Part shown: piece by piece, positions 1 through 7,479 of the stretch
Position numbering within the stretch: the stretch's first letter is position 1
How the letters are laid out: each line of letters begins with the position of its first letter
Origin: Bacillota bacterium
GTDB taxonomy: Bacteria; Bacillota; Clostridia; Acetivibrionales; DSM-1351
Direction: 5' to 3'
DNA: 22,163 nt
NCBI GenBank assembly: GCA_023391425.1
Contig: JAEWAX010000117.1
Location: 1-22,163, forward strand
Program-made: the position numbers and the translations under genes
Notes under the pieces: generated by a model
Told to the model about the DNA's origin: nothing
Seen by the model: only the letters and a program-made list of their open reading frames with translations
Database searches by the model: none

Positions 1-1
1 A

Positions 2-2428
2 TTACATAACTGACCTAAATATTGTACTAGCTTTTCCGCTTTCTCCGTAGGCAGTCCAACTAACTTCAACCTGAATTTTTTCACCAGTAAATACATCTTT
101 TGAGTAATTATATTCACCAGCAGAAACTCCATCTTTATCAGGGTTCTTTAAGATAAATTCTTTCCTGACGCCATTTTGAAGTATGAAGGTGACCTTAACT
201 ATTACTTTTGGATCATGTAAATTAAAAGTACTAAACGTGATTGACTTATCATATTTTTTGTGTTGGAGAGAAATAGTTATGTCATTAGCTCTAGTATTTT
301 CAACAGGCTTTGTAATAAGACAGTACTCATTATTCTTTTGCTCTAAAGTAATTGTTTTACTGCTAACTGGTGGAACATCAATAGGAGGACCTACAACGTA
401 AGGATCTAAACCAAGTGTATCAGGATTTAGACGGCTCTTTCCAGTACCATCTGTTTTGATTTTAAATAATTTTCCATCCGATCTATAATATATCCAATTT
501 CCTATAATGTTTATATTATAGGAGGCTTGACTATTTAATCTGGTCTTTGCTATACCATCAGCACGCATCTTATATAGTTTATCTCCATCGTTTGGATTAA
601 AATAATATATCCAACCTTTATATGCGTTTATGGAACCAGCTTTGCTATTGCTGATTTTTTCTTCTTGAATATCCTGCATAATGTAAACTAACGGTTCTCG
701 GGGCTCATTCACCAATACATCACGTTTATCTTTTAAATATAGCCTATAAATACCAGGTTCATCATACCCTCTAGTATAATATATATAATTATCCATTACA
801 GCAAAGTTTCCTACTTTTCCGTTTGTAATTTTTGTATTTATTCCTGTTTCCACATTAATTTGATAAAGAGTGTCACCATCATCTCTATTAGTATAGTATA
901 TATATTTTCCAATCATACTTTCTAAATAAGTATGTGAAGTCACTTGTATTTCGCTGCCTGCATCTCCTATATCATCAAGAGAATATGAATAAAAGCGGTT
1001 ACTTGACCAATCAAAGTAATATATAAGGCCATTACTTATATAAAATTGTTGAATATGATTTCCTTGAATAAATAATTTTGTAAAGGAGCTTCCGTCAGTA
1101 CGTACTTTGTAGGCGCCTTTATCATTATAATAGTAAACCCAATCTCCAACTACATCCATATAATCGACTTGTCCGTTAACAAGTTTTTGACGTGTTTTAC
1201 CATCATCCTTTATTTTCCACAGCCCATTAAAATTGTATTTTGCATTGTAGCCATAATCAATATAATATGTCCATTCACCACGTTTGACTACATGCTTGAC
1301 ATTGTTCGAGTTATTTGGAGAATTCCCATAAAGCTCATCTAGGTCATTATCTCTTCTTGCACTAAAATACCTGTTAAAAACACTTATTTCCTCAGTACTG
1401 AGATATTCAGGGCTGATAGAAGTAGGGGATAAAACTGCAATTCCGTTTGTATAGTATAATTTTTGTCCGAACACGTCAGTAATAGCTCTTAAGGGAATAT
1501 ACATTCGACCTTCAAAAAGTTCAGCAGGGACTTCGATAGCTATCTGTTTTCCATTTACAACCATGTATGACTTGTTTGCTGTGATTTTAATTTGTTTTGT
1601 GTCAGTGTTTATCAATGCAGTACGGGTTAGGCCGTCCCATTCTATCTTTGCACCAAAATTTTCGGCAAAAAATTTCGCAGGTACAAGCATTCGGCTGTTT
1701 CTAGTTATTGGTTTTACAGCCAGATTATCACTATCCAGTCTGAAATCCTTGTCGTAAGCTCGAGCATATGGTCCATTCTGCTGTATAACAATAGTATTTG
1801 AAAACTTTTTCTTTGTCGGTAACGAATTCATATACTCAAAAAGTTCTGCGTCATGTTCCTGCAAATATAATGTTTGATTGAAACGACTATCCCTAGAAAT
1901 ATGAATTAAATTGTTGATGCTATTCTGACTAACAACTTGAAAGTTATAAGAAAAACCATCACTTGTAAAAAGCTTTCCAATCATACCTCTATCTACGTAA
2001 AATTCCCCATCTTTGAACTGCATATAGCCATATTCATCTTCAAAAATAAAATCTGTACCAGAAACTCCTATTACCTTATTGTCCTTAATTTTTAAATGAA
2101 TGTTATCTACAATTATTTCATCATTAGTTTGTTTATAGGCTGCTCCGGCATATTTCGCTACAGCCTTTAACGGAACCATATATGCTAAATAATCACTATT
2201 ATTAAATTTATACAGATACGGTTTTACATTTGGATTATTTTGATCTAAAGGAACATAATTTCCATTGACTAATGCATAAGGACGATCAATTGCCATTAGC
2301 ATATCCTCTGACAGGATGGTTTTTACTTCTGAAGGCAGATTTACCAAAGGTACTGCTTCTACAGGAGATGAAAACATAAATAGACATAAAAAAACTAGCA
2401 TAGTTGTAAAAAAGAAATGTTTCTTCAC
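2..2428 (-). CDS. Exported protein: copper-amine-oxidase-like stalk domains plus WxYY (DUF5050-type) beta-propeller
   Basis: This 808-residue protein starts at a GTG preceded by CGGAGG six bases upstream, and it is complete (TAA at 2-4). Residues 1-25 form a Sec signal peptide: a KK start, a hydrophobic run rich in F and L, and an A-x-A-like site at VEA. Residues about 45-115 and 235-335 resemble the copper amine oxidase N-terminal (stalk) domain, with the MVPLKAVAKYAGA and YIPLRAITDVFG motifs. That domain in Firmicutes is a surface stalk and not an enzyme. Residues about 380-680 hold seven repeats of the form W-(I/V/T)-YY ... LYK-(I/M)-x-x-DG ... (T/K)-x-L, the DUF5050/YWTD-like pattern, which suggests a seven-bladed propeller. 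The last 110 residues are a separate, probably beta-rich domain. No catalytic motif is visible. A role in binding wall material or ligand outside the cell is inferred. A TATAAT-type promoter lies just upstream. Confidence 0.9.
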   Translation of the reverse strand: MKKHFFFTTMLVFLCLFMFSSPVEAVPLVNLPSEVKTILSEDMLMAIDRPYALVNGNYVPLDQNNPNVKPYLYKFNNSDYLAYMVPLKAVAKYAGAAYKQTNDEIIVDNIHLKIKDNKVIGVSGTDFIFEDEYGYMQFKDGEFYVDRGMIGKLFTSDGFSYNFQVVSQNSINNLIHISRDSRFNQTLYLQEHDAELFEYMNSLPTKKKFSNTIVIQQNGPYARAYDKDFRLDSDNLAVKPITRNSRMLVPAKFFAENFGAKIEWDGLTRTALINTDTKQIKITANKSYMVVNGKQIAIEVPAELFEGRMYIPLRAITDVFGQKLYYTNGIAVLSPTSISPEYLSTEEISVFNRYFSARRDNDLDELYGNSPNNSNNVKHVVKRGEWTYYIDYGYNAKYNFNGLWKIKDDGKTRQKLVNGQVDYMDVVGDWVYYYNDKGAYKVRTDGSSFTKLFIQGNHIQQFYISNGLIYYFDWSSNRFYSYSLDDIGDAGSEIQVTSHTYLESMIGKYIYYTNRDDGDTLYQINVETGINTKITNGKVGNFAVMDNYIYYTRGYDEPGIYRLYLKDKRDVLVNEPREPLVYIMQDIQEEKISNSKAGSINAYKGWIYYFNPNDGDKLYKMRADGIAKTRLNSQASYNINIIGNWIYYRSDGKLFKIKTDGTGKSRLNPDTLGLDPYVVGPPIDVPPVSSKTITLEQKNNEYCLITKPVENTRANDITISLQHKKYDKSITFSTFNLHDPKVIVKVTFILQNGVRKEFILKNPDKDGVSAGEYNYSKDVFTGEKIQVEVSWTAYGESGKASTIFRSVM

Positions 2429-2462
2429 ATGTTCCTCCGAGTTTACATAATTTAATATTGCG

Positions 2463-2489
2463 ATTATATCATGCTTTGATGATTTTCAA
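2463..2489 (-). promoter_or_regulatory. Probable sigma-A promoter of the stalk/propeller gene
   Basis: On the minus strand a perfect TATAAT (plus 2463-2468) is preceded by TTGAAA (plus 2484-2489). The spacer is 15 bases, shorter than the usual 16-18, so the -35 assignment is weak while the -10 is good. Transcription from here would give a leader of about 28 bases, containing the CGGAGG site. Confidence 0.5.
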
Positions 2490-2551
2490 AAATGCAATTA
2501 TTACATGTAGAAGCTAGGATGAAGCACATTTTCACTCAATAATTTGAAATG

Positions 2552-2588
2552 AAATGGAGAATCAAATGTCTATGTTGATTCTCCATTT
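2552..2588 (-). terminator. Terminator hairpin after the thioredoxin reductase gene
   Basis: A perfect 14-bp inverted repeat (arms 2552-2565 and 2575-2588, 9-base loop) lies 25 bases beyond the stop codon of the reductase gene. Read on the minus strand the stem ends in TTT and is followed by a moderately T-rich stretch, which fits an intrinsic terminator of the minus-strand unit. Confidence 0.7.
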
Positions 2589-2613
2589 ATGGGGAATGAG
2601 AATACTGTTGTGA

Positions 2614-3549
2614 TTATGCATTATTCAACAACAAACTTTCATTTATATAGTGTTCTGCAGAATATGAGGCAGAGGCACCATCTGAGGCTGCAGTAATGAC
2701 TTGTCTTAAAAATTTCTCACGTATATCTCCCGCGGCATATACACCAGGTATATTGGTCTGCATTTTTTCATCGGTAATAATATAGCCTTCATCATTGAGC
2801 ACAACTTTACCTTTTACAAGAGCTGTGTTAGGTGTAAGTCCTATCGCTACAAATAATCCATCAACCTTTAAAGTACTTGATTCATTTGTTTTTTGATTTC
2901 TTATTTTTATTCCCTCGACGCCAAATTGACCGATAATCTCTTCCACGACTGAATTCCATACAAATTCAATCTTTTTATTATTTGACAACTCATCCTGAAG
3001 TAGTTTAGTTGCTCTCATTTTTTCTGTTCTGTGAACAATATATATTTTAGGACAAAATCTTGCTAGATAGAGTGCATCTTCTGCGGCAGTATCACCCCCA
3101 CCTACAACAGCTACAGTTTTACCTTTGTAAAAAGCTCCATCACATACAGCACAATAGGATACACCAGCACCTATAAAAGTATCCTCCTTGGGTAAACCAA
3201 GTGCTTTTGGATAGGCTCCCATACACAGCACAACTACTTTACTTTGATATGTGTTTTTCTTAGTTTTAACAACTTTTACTTCAGAATCAAGATTTAATTC
3301 TATCACTTCATCGTTTATTACAATGGTACTAAATCTTCTTGCCTGTTTCTCCATTCTTAATGCAAGGTCTGAACCTCCAATAGGCTCTTCAAAACCTGGA
3401 TAGTTTTCCATTACATCTGTAGTAGCCATTTGTCCACCTGAGAACATTTTTTCAATAACCAAGGTATCAAGTTTTGACCTCGAACTATATAGAGCAGCCG
3501 AATAACCAGCTGGACCGCCACCTATGATAATATTATCATACATATACAC
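2614..3549 (-). CDS. trxB: Thioredoxin reductase-like FAD disulfide oxidoreductase
   Basis: The 311-residue length is normal for a low-molecular-weight thioredoxin reductase. Such enzymes pass electrons from a reduced nucleotide through FAD and a CxxC disulfide to thioredoxin in the cytoplasm. Visible motifs in order: the FAD dinucleotide fold GGGPAG at residues 10-15, the redox pair C133-A-V-C136 followed by DGAF, a second dinucleotide fold GGGDTA at 150-155, and the C-terminal FAD motif AAGD at 272-275. The segment that normally reads HRRxxxR and contacts the NADPH 2'-phosphate is HRTEKMR here (173-179), so cofactor preference is open. The GTG start has GAGG six bases upstream; the ATG two codons later is 12 bases away and less likely. 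It follows the zinc-ribbon gene by 13 bases, so the two are probably co-transcribed. A related flavin oxidoreductase with another disulfide partner is possible. Confidence 0.93.
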   Translation of the reverse strand: MYMYDNIIIGGGPAGYSAALYSSRSKLDTLVIEKMFSGGQMATTDVMENYPGFEEPIGGSDLALRMEKQARRFSTIVINDEVIELNLDSEVKVVKTKKNTYQSKVVVLCMGAYPKALGLPKEDTFIGAGVSYCAVCDGAFYKGKTVAVVGGGDTAAEDALYLARFCPKIYIVHRTEKMRATKLLQDELSNNKKIEFVWNSVVEEIIGQFGVEGIKIRNQKTNESSTLKVDGLFVAIGLTPNTALVKGKVVLNDEGYIITDEKMQTNIPGVYAAGDIREKFLRQVITAASDGASASYSAEHYINESLLLNNA

Positions 3550-3562
3550 ACACTTCCTCTTA

Positions 3563-3871
3563 TCATTTTTTTAACTCTGATTTAGAAATACTACTTGAGG
3601 CGATAGCAGCCTGTAAATCTTTTATGCCTATTTTTTTGTCCCAGTGATTAAAATAACACTTATATATAGAACCACATGTGTTGCATTCTAAAAATTGCTT
3701 AGTTTCTTTTTGTTCACGATTATCAAACATAAATGGAAGAAATTCATCTGTATTCCTAAGTCCTGGAGCATCAGAATCAATAAAATATGAATATACATAA
3801 GTAGCTTCATATTTTATAAGAAAATTATTGCTTTTACATACTGGGCAAACTAATAATTTTGAATCACTCAT
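3563..3871 (-). CDS. Small zinc-ribbon protein of unknown function
   Basis: I do not recognise a named family. The 102-residue protein has two CxxC knuckles, C9-P-V-C12 near the N-terminus and C63-N-T-C66 after a 50-residue insert containing Y/F-rich stretches. This is the layout of a zinc ribbon with a long finger. There is no signal peptide and no membrane segment, so it should be cytoplasmic. The C-terminus (about 85-102) is a short polar helix rich in serine. The ATG has AAAGGTG eight bases upstream. It is the first gene of the unit that continues into the thioredoxin-reductase gene 13 bases downstream, so a link to thiol or metal status is a reasonable inference but unproven. The Cys pairs could be redox-active instead of metal-bound. 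Confidence 0.8.
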   Translation of the reverse strand: MSDSKLLVCPVCKSNNFLIKYEATYVYSYFIDSDAPGLRNTDEFLPFMFDNREQKETKQFLECNTCGSIYKCYFNHWDKKIGIKDLQAAIASSSISKSELKK

Positions 3872-4061
3872 GTTTTACACCTTTTCTATAATTTTTAAAT
3901 ATTCATTCAATAGCTCAGAGTGAGTATAACTGCATATCGTGTTTATCTTAGCCTAAAAAAGAAAAGTTATTCTAGCACGTTGATGAACTATCCATTTTAT
4001 TGTGACAAGCTGTAAAAACAGATGATTTGTATTATTAAAATGTAAATGTAAACACCTTTTC

Positions 4062-4090
4062 TTGAGGTCTTTCATAACTTGAAATAAGAT
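4062..4090 (+). promoter_or_regulatory. Probable promoter of the amine oxidase gene
   Basis: TTGAGG (4062-4067) and TAAGAT (4085-4090) are separated by exactly 17 bases, a reasonable sigma-A pair. The predicted start of transcription leaves a leader of about 20 bases that carries AAGGTG seven bases before the ATG. Confidence 0.5.
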
Positions 4091-4117
4091 GATAACAAAC
4101 ATATAAGGTGATTAATC

Positions 4118-5830
4118 ATGATTTGCCCCAACTTGCTCCATTCAAATATTCCAAGGCCTCCGCAGCCAAATAACCCAACAAATCAAGAAAGATATGCTAT
4201 GGCATACTATGCACTGTATAGAGCCTGCCATACTGAGGACTTTTACCCTATTTTAAATGCCTTTTCACCTCCTGAGGACATAGTAAAATTCGCAAATCCA
4301 GGCCAATTCAAAGGCAAACGGGTGGGTATTATAGGAGGTGGCTTGGCTGGTATGTCCTCCGCTTTTGAACTAAGAAAGCTTGGTTTTGACATTACTATAT
4401 TTGAAGCTTCGGAGGAACGTATAGGTGGAAGGGTTTATACCTACTACTTTGATAAAGAAAAGACATTATACGGAGAGCTGGGAGCTATGCGAATTCCGGT
4501 CAATCACGAGACGGTATGGCATTACATCAATCTATTTAATTTAAATACTCGACCCTTTATACAGGCAAGTCCAGATACTTTCATTTATTTGCATCAAACA
4601 AGAGTGCGCAATGACTCTTATGGTAAAAATGTAATGAGATACATTTACCCAAGTTATGAACTTACGGCTTGGGAGAAAAGAACGCCATGGCAGGAGTTGG
4701 GGTATTATGGAATAGAAGCACCGATACTTAAAGCTCCCCCTAGTTCCAGGTCTGAAATAATTCAGGTTAAACCCAAATATAGCAAAGAACTTTTATTCTG
4801 GGATAGCCTCAATACTAGGCAGATGTTTGAGCGGAGAAAGCTGAGTCAGAGTGCTATAAACCTTTTGAGTAATTTTTTTCCTATTGGAGGAGAATTTTTA
4901 TATAACAATTATGTTGACTTCGTTCAAGAGTATTTCCCGGTTAATTTTTGGTTTATGTATGAAATTAATGGTGGACTAGTAAATTTACCACTGTCATTCT
5001 ATAAATCTTTTAATAGTGAAACTCCTCGTGAATACTATCCGAATACTCCTATGCATCTGCTTGGTAATGTGAAGTGGAAAGCAGGTTGCACAGTTAAGGG
5101 AATCTATTACAAAGATGATACTGTCATATTGTCATATCAGGATTACCATGAAAAAGATATTCAATATAGGGATTTTGACTATGTTATATCTGCTATACCT
5201 TTTTCAACTCTTAGAACAATGGATATTAAACCTATGTTTAGTAGTACCAAAATGCAAGCAATAAAAGAAGTTAACTATGGAAATGCCCAAAAATCTATTT
5301 TGAATTGCAATACTCGATTTTGGGAGGAGCAGGGCATTTTCGGAGGTGGGTCTTATACAGACCTTCCTATTACGACTATCTGGTATCCATCACATCCATC
5401 AAAGCAACAATCCGCTGACAAGAATACCACGTATGAAAGAAAATTAGCAAATCCAGGAGTTCTTTTAGCATCTTATAACTTTAATCTAGATGCTGTCAGA
5501 CTTGGCAATATGTCTGAAGGTGCTCGGCTAGAAAAAATTAAACGGAATGTTGAAGAGGTACATGGATTACAAAAAGGGACATTGGATGGCATTGTAACAG
5601 ATTACAAAACTCAGGTATGGAATGATGATCCTCTGTTTAGAGGTGCTTTCTGCTATTTTACTCCAGAGCAGAAAAGATTGTTCTCTTGGGCGATGACATT
5701 ACCAGAATACAATAATCGGGTTTTTTTTGCTGGAGAGCATGTTTCTGCATTACATAGATGGACGCAGGGTGCTCTTAAAAGTGGTATGGACGCGGCTAAT
5801 GCTTTAGTGATTTCAGAAGTCACTAGATAA
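4118..5830 (+). CDS. Flavin monoamine oxidase / L-amino-acid oxidase family protein
   Basis: The 570-residue protein belongs to the FAD amine oxidase superfamily, which oxidises primary or secondary amines or amino acids to imines. The FAD Rossmann motif GIIGGGLAG is near residue 69, after a 65-residue N-terminal extension; the ribose-binding acid is in IFEAS about 20 residues later, followed by the GGRVYTY motif near 104. The C-terminal FAD motif FFAGEH...W..GALKSG..AA spans about 537-562. Just before it, GAFCYFTPEQ (about 509-518) resembles the LAAO pattern more than the GGCYT pattern that carries covalent FAD in MAO, so FAD is probably non-covalent; this comparison is from memory. There is no signal peptide. 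The start ATG has AAGGTG seven bases upstream. The substrate cannot be named from sequence. It has its own promoter and diverges from the zinc-ribbon unit. Confidence 0.88.
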   Translation: MICPNLLHSNIPRPPQPNNPTNQERYAMAYYALYRACHTEDFYPILNAFSPPEDIVKFANPGQFKGKRVGIIGGGLAGMSSAFELRKLGFDITIFEASEERIGGRVYTYYFDKEKTLYGELGAMRIPVNHETVWHYINLFNLNTRPFIQASPDTFIYLHQTRVRNDSYGKNVMRYIYPSYELTAWEKRTPWQELGYYGIEAPILKAPPSSRSEIIQVKPKYSKELLFWDSLNTRQMFERRKLSQSAINLLSNFFPIGGEFLYNNYVDFVQEYFPVNFWFMYEINGGLVNLPLSFYKSFNSETPREYYPNTPMHLLGNVKWKAGCTVKGIYYKDDTVILSYQDYHEKDIQYRDFDYVISAIPFSTLRTMDIKPMFSSTKMQAIKEVNYGNAQKSILNCNTRFWEEQGIFGGGSYTDLPITTIWYPSHPSKQQSADKNTTYERKLANPGVLLASYNFNLDAVRLGNMSEGARLEKIKRNVEEVHGLQKGTLDGIVTDYKTQVWNDDPLFRGAFCYFTPEQKRLFSWAMTLPEYNNRVFFAGEHVSALHRWTQGALKSGMDAANALVISEVTR

Positions 5831-5894
5831 GCAGAATCACCCATTTGAAATAGGCTTCACTGTTAATATTAATCAATTATGTACAAGATTCTGC
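5831..5894. repeat. Wide inverted repeat after the amine oxidase gene
   Basis: An 8-bp perfect inverted repeat, GCAGAATC at 5831-5838 and GATTCTGC at 5887-5894, starts directly after the amine oxidase stop and encloses 48 bases. The interior has only short AT-rich self-complementary pieces, and the stem is not followed by a run of T. It may fold at the 3' end of the transcript, but it is not a convincing terminator. Confidence 0.3.
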
Positions 5895-5938
5895 AGAGCT
5901 TGAATTTTATTCAGAAATACATATGTAGTTTACTTTTT

Positions 5939-5947
5939 TGGTATATT
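5939..5947 (+). promoter_or_regulatory. Extended -10 promoter candidate for the DedA-PAP2 gene
   Basis: TGgTATATT at 5939-5947 matches the extended -10 form TGnTATAAT at all but one base. No good -35 is seen at the expected distance. Transcription would begin near 5954, which leaves room for a ribosome binding site only for the downstream TTG start at 5983 and not for the ATG at 5965. Confidence 0.4.
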
Positions 5948-5982
5948 AATAAAAAGTATTTCATATGGGAGAGATTTTATTT

Positions 5983-7290
5983 TTGAATTTTATAACAAGC
6001 TTACTTGACCATTATGGATATATAATATTATTCACAGGCTTATTACTTGAACTTATTGCATTACCTACACCTGGTGAGGTTTTAATGAGCTACTGTGGCT
6101 TTCTTGTTTATCAGAATAAACTCAATTGGGCCACAAGTATTATGATTTCTACATTGGGTGCCTCTGTAGGAATAACGATATCATATATCTTGGGATTTTA
6201 TTTAGGCAAGACCTTCTTTGTAAAATATGGCCCCTATATGCATATGGGGCCTGATAAGATAGAAAAGGCTTCAAAATGGTTTGATAAGTACGGAAACAAG
6301 CTATTGATTGTAGCATACTTCATCCCTGGTGTCAGGCATATCACGGGTTATTTCTCTGGAATAACAAGAATACCTTATAAAAAATTTGCTGTTAATGCAT
6401 ATTTTGGTGCTATTATTTGGGCTACCACATTTATTTCACTTGGTAAAACACTTGGACCAAAATGGGAAACTTTTCACACCTCTATTAGGAAGTATTCAAT
6501 AGTAGGTGGTCTACTACTTGTCATGATTTTTATAGTAGTCTTTATATATAAAAAGTATAAAACAATAATAGTAAATTATACACTTCAATTGCTTAAGAAC
6601 ACAATTAGAACATATCATTCCATGGGTAAAATCAAGATTATTGCAATTGTCGTAACTATCATATTCCTTGTACTACTAGGCTTTGCTGCAGGTCTTATTC
6701 AGGATTACTTGGCAAACGAATTCAATGAATTTGATATCATAGTGAGTTTTATAGTACAATCAATATTTTCAAACAATTGGTACGGTGTTATGACCTTTTT
6801 TAAGATAATGACTATGCCGGTAGCTTTGATTATTTTAACGGTTGCCATGTTTATTTTTATTATGTTAAAAGGTAAGAACAAGTTTCTTGAAATCAGATTT
6901 TTAATAATTGTCTTTATAGCAGGTCAAATTTTACAAGAGATTATTGGTCTTGCTTTTCATAGAATTGGGCCTTTAACTGCATATATATTTAAGGATGACA
7001 AGCGTGCTTTCCCAAGTGAACAAGCATTTATGGCAGTTGTTGCATATGGTTTCGCTGCATTTATTTATTTGCGGCATACTAATAAAGCATGGCTTAAACC
7101 AGTAATTGTTATTATTGGTCTGTCTATTTGCTTGTTTACAGGTTTAGGTGAAATATTGTACCAGACACAATACCCCAGTGATGTCTTAGCTGGTTATGTT
7201 TTTGGAGGAGTATGGTTAAGCCTAAATATTATTATTTTAGAGGTGTTTAGAGTACTCTCAGAAGTAAATAGTGCTGAAACTAGTAAATAA
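5983..7290 (+). CDS. DedA (VTT) family membrane protein fused to a degenerate PAP2-like domain
   Basis: This multi-pass membrane protein has 435 residues from TTG 5983, or 441 from ATG 5965. I prefer TTG because GGAGAG lies nine bases before it and nothing resembling a ribosome binding site precedes the ATG. Residue numbers here follow the longer form. Residues 1-200 are a DedA domain: the E29...PTPGE signature (34-38), the FIPGVRHITGYFSG segment (119-132), then a membrane helix at about 177-196. DedA proteins are linked to undecaprenyl-phosphate or phospholipid flipping. Residues about 222-432 look like PAP2 lipid phosphatase topology, but PSGH reads P350-S-E-Q353 and the SR-x5-H-x3-D motif reads G395-E396-x5-Q402-x3-D406. 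Both catalytic histidines and the arginine are replaced, so phosphatase activity is unlikely. It stands alone between two promoters. The fusion suggests a lipid-binding or regulatory partner domain. Confidence 0.9.
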   Translation: MNFITSLLDHYGYIILFTGLLLELIALPTPGEVLMSYCGFLVYQNKLNWATSIMISTLGASVGITISYILGFYLGKTFFVKYGPYMHMGPDKIEKASKWFDKYGNKLLIVAYFIPGVRHITGYFSGITRIPYKKFAVNAYFGAIIWATTFISLGKTLGPKWETFHTSIRKYSIVGGLLLVMIFIVVFIYKKYKTIIVNYTLQLLKNTIRTYHSMGKIKIIAIVVTIIFLVLLGFAAGLIQDYLANEFNEFDIIVSFIVQSIFSNNWYGVMTFFKIMTMPVALIILTVAMFIFIMLKGKNKFLEIRFLIIVFIAGQILQEIIGLAFHRIGPLTAYIFKDDKRAFPSEQAFMAVVAYGFAAFIYLRHTNKAWLKPVIVIIGLSICLFTGLGEILYQTQYPSDVLAGYVFGGVWLSLNIIILEVFRVLSEVNSAETSK

Positions 7291-7404
7291 CTATCTGAAT
7301 TCTATGACTCAGAGGGAGAAAAATCATCTTTCTCTAACATTTATTAAATGTATTTATAATTAAAAAGGATTAAAAGTATTATTGTTTTTTACAATTAATA
7401 TAGA

Positions 7405-7433
7405 TTTAAATCCAACAAAGAGAATGGTATAAT
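7405..7433 (+). promoter_or_regulatory. Strong sigma-A promoter of the CPBP protease gene
   Basis: A perfect TATAAT (7428-7433) carries an extended TG element (TGgTATAAT from 7425). TTTAAA (7405-7410) lies 17 bases upstream as a 4/6 match to the -35. The leader would be about 40 bases and holds AGGGGG before the GTG start. Confidence 0.7.
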
Positions 7434-7479
7434 ATATTAGCTTAATTTTTTGACCAAACTAATTTAGGGGGTACATAAT

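Noticed and set aside
4099..4106. CATATAAG resembling a sigma-E -10 element before the amine oxidase gene
   Set aside because: It overlaps the ribosome binding site and the nearest ATA-type -35 is at the wrong distance.
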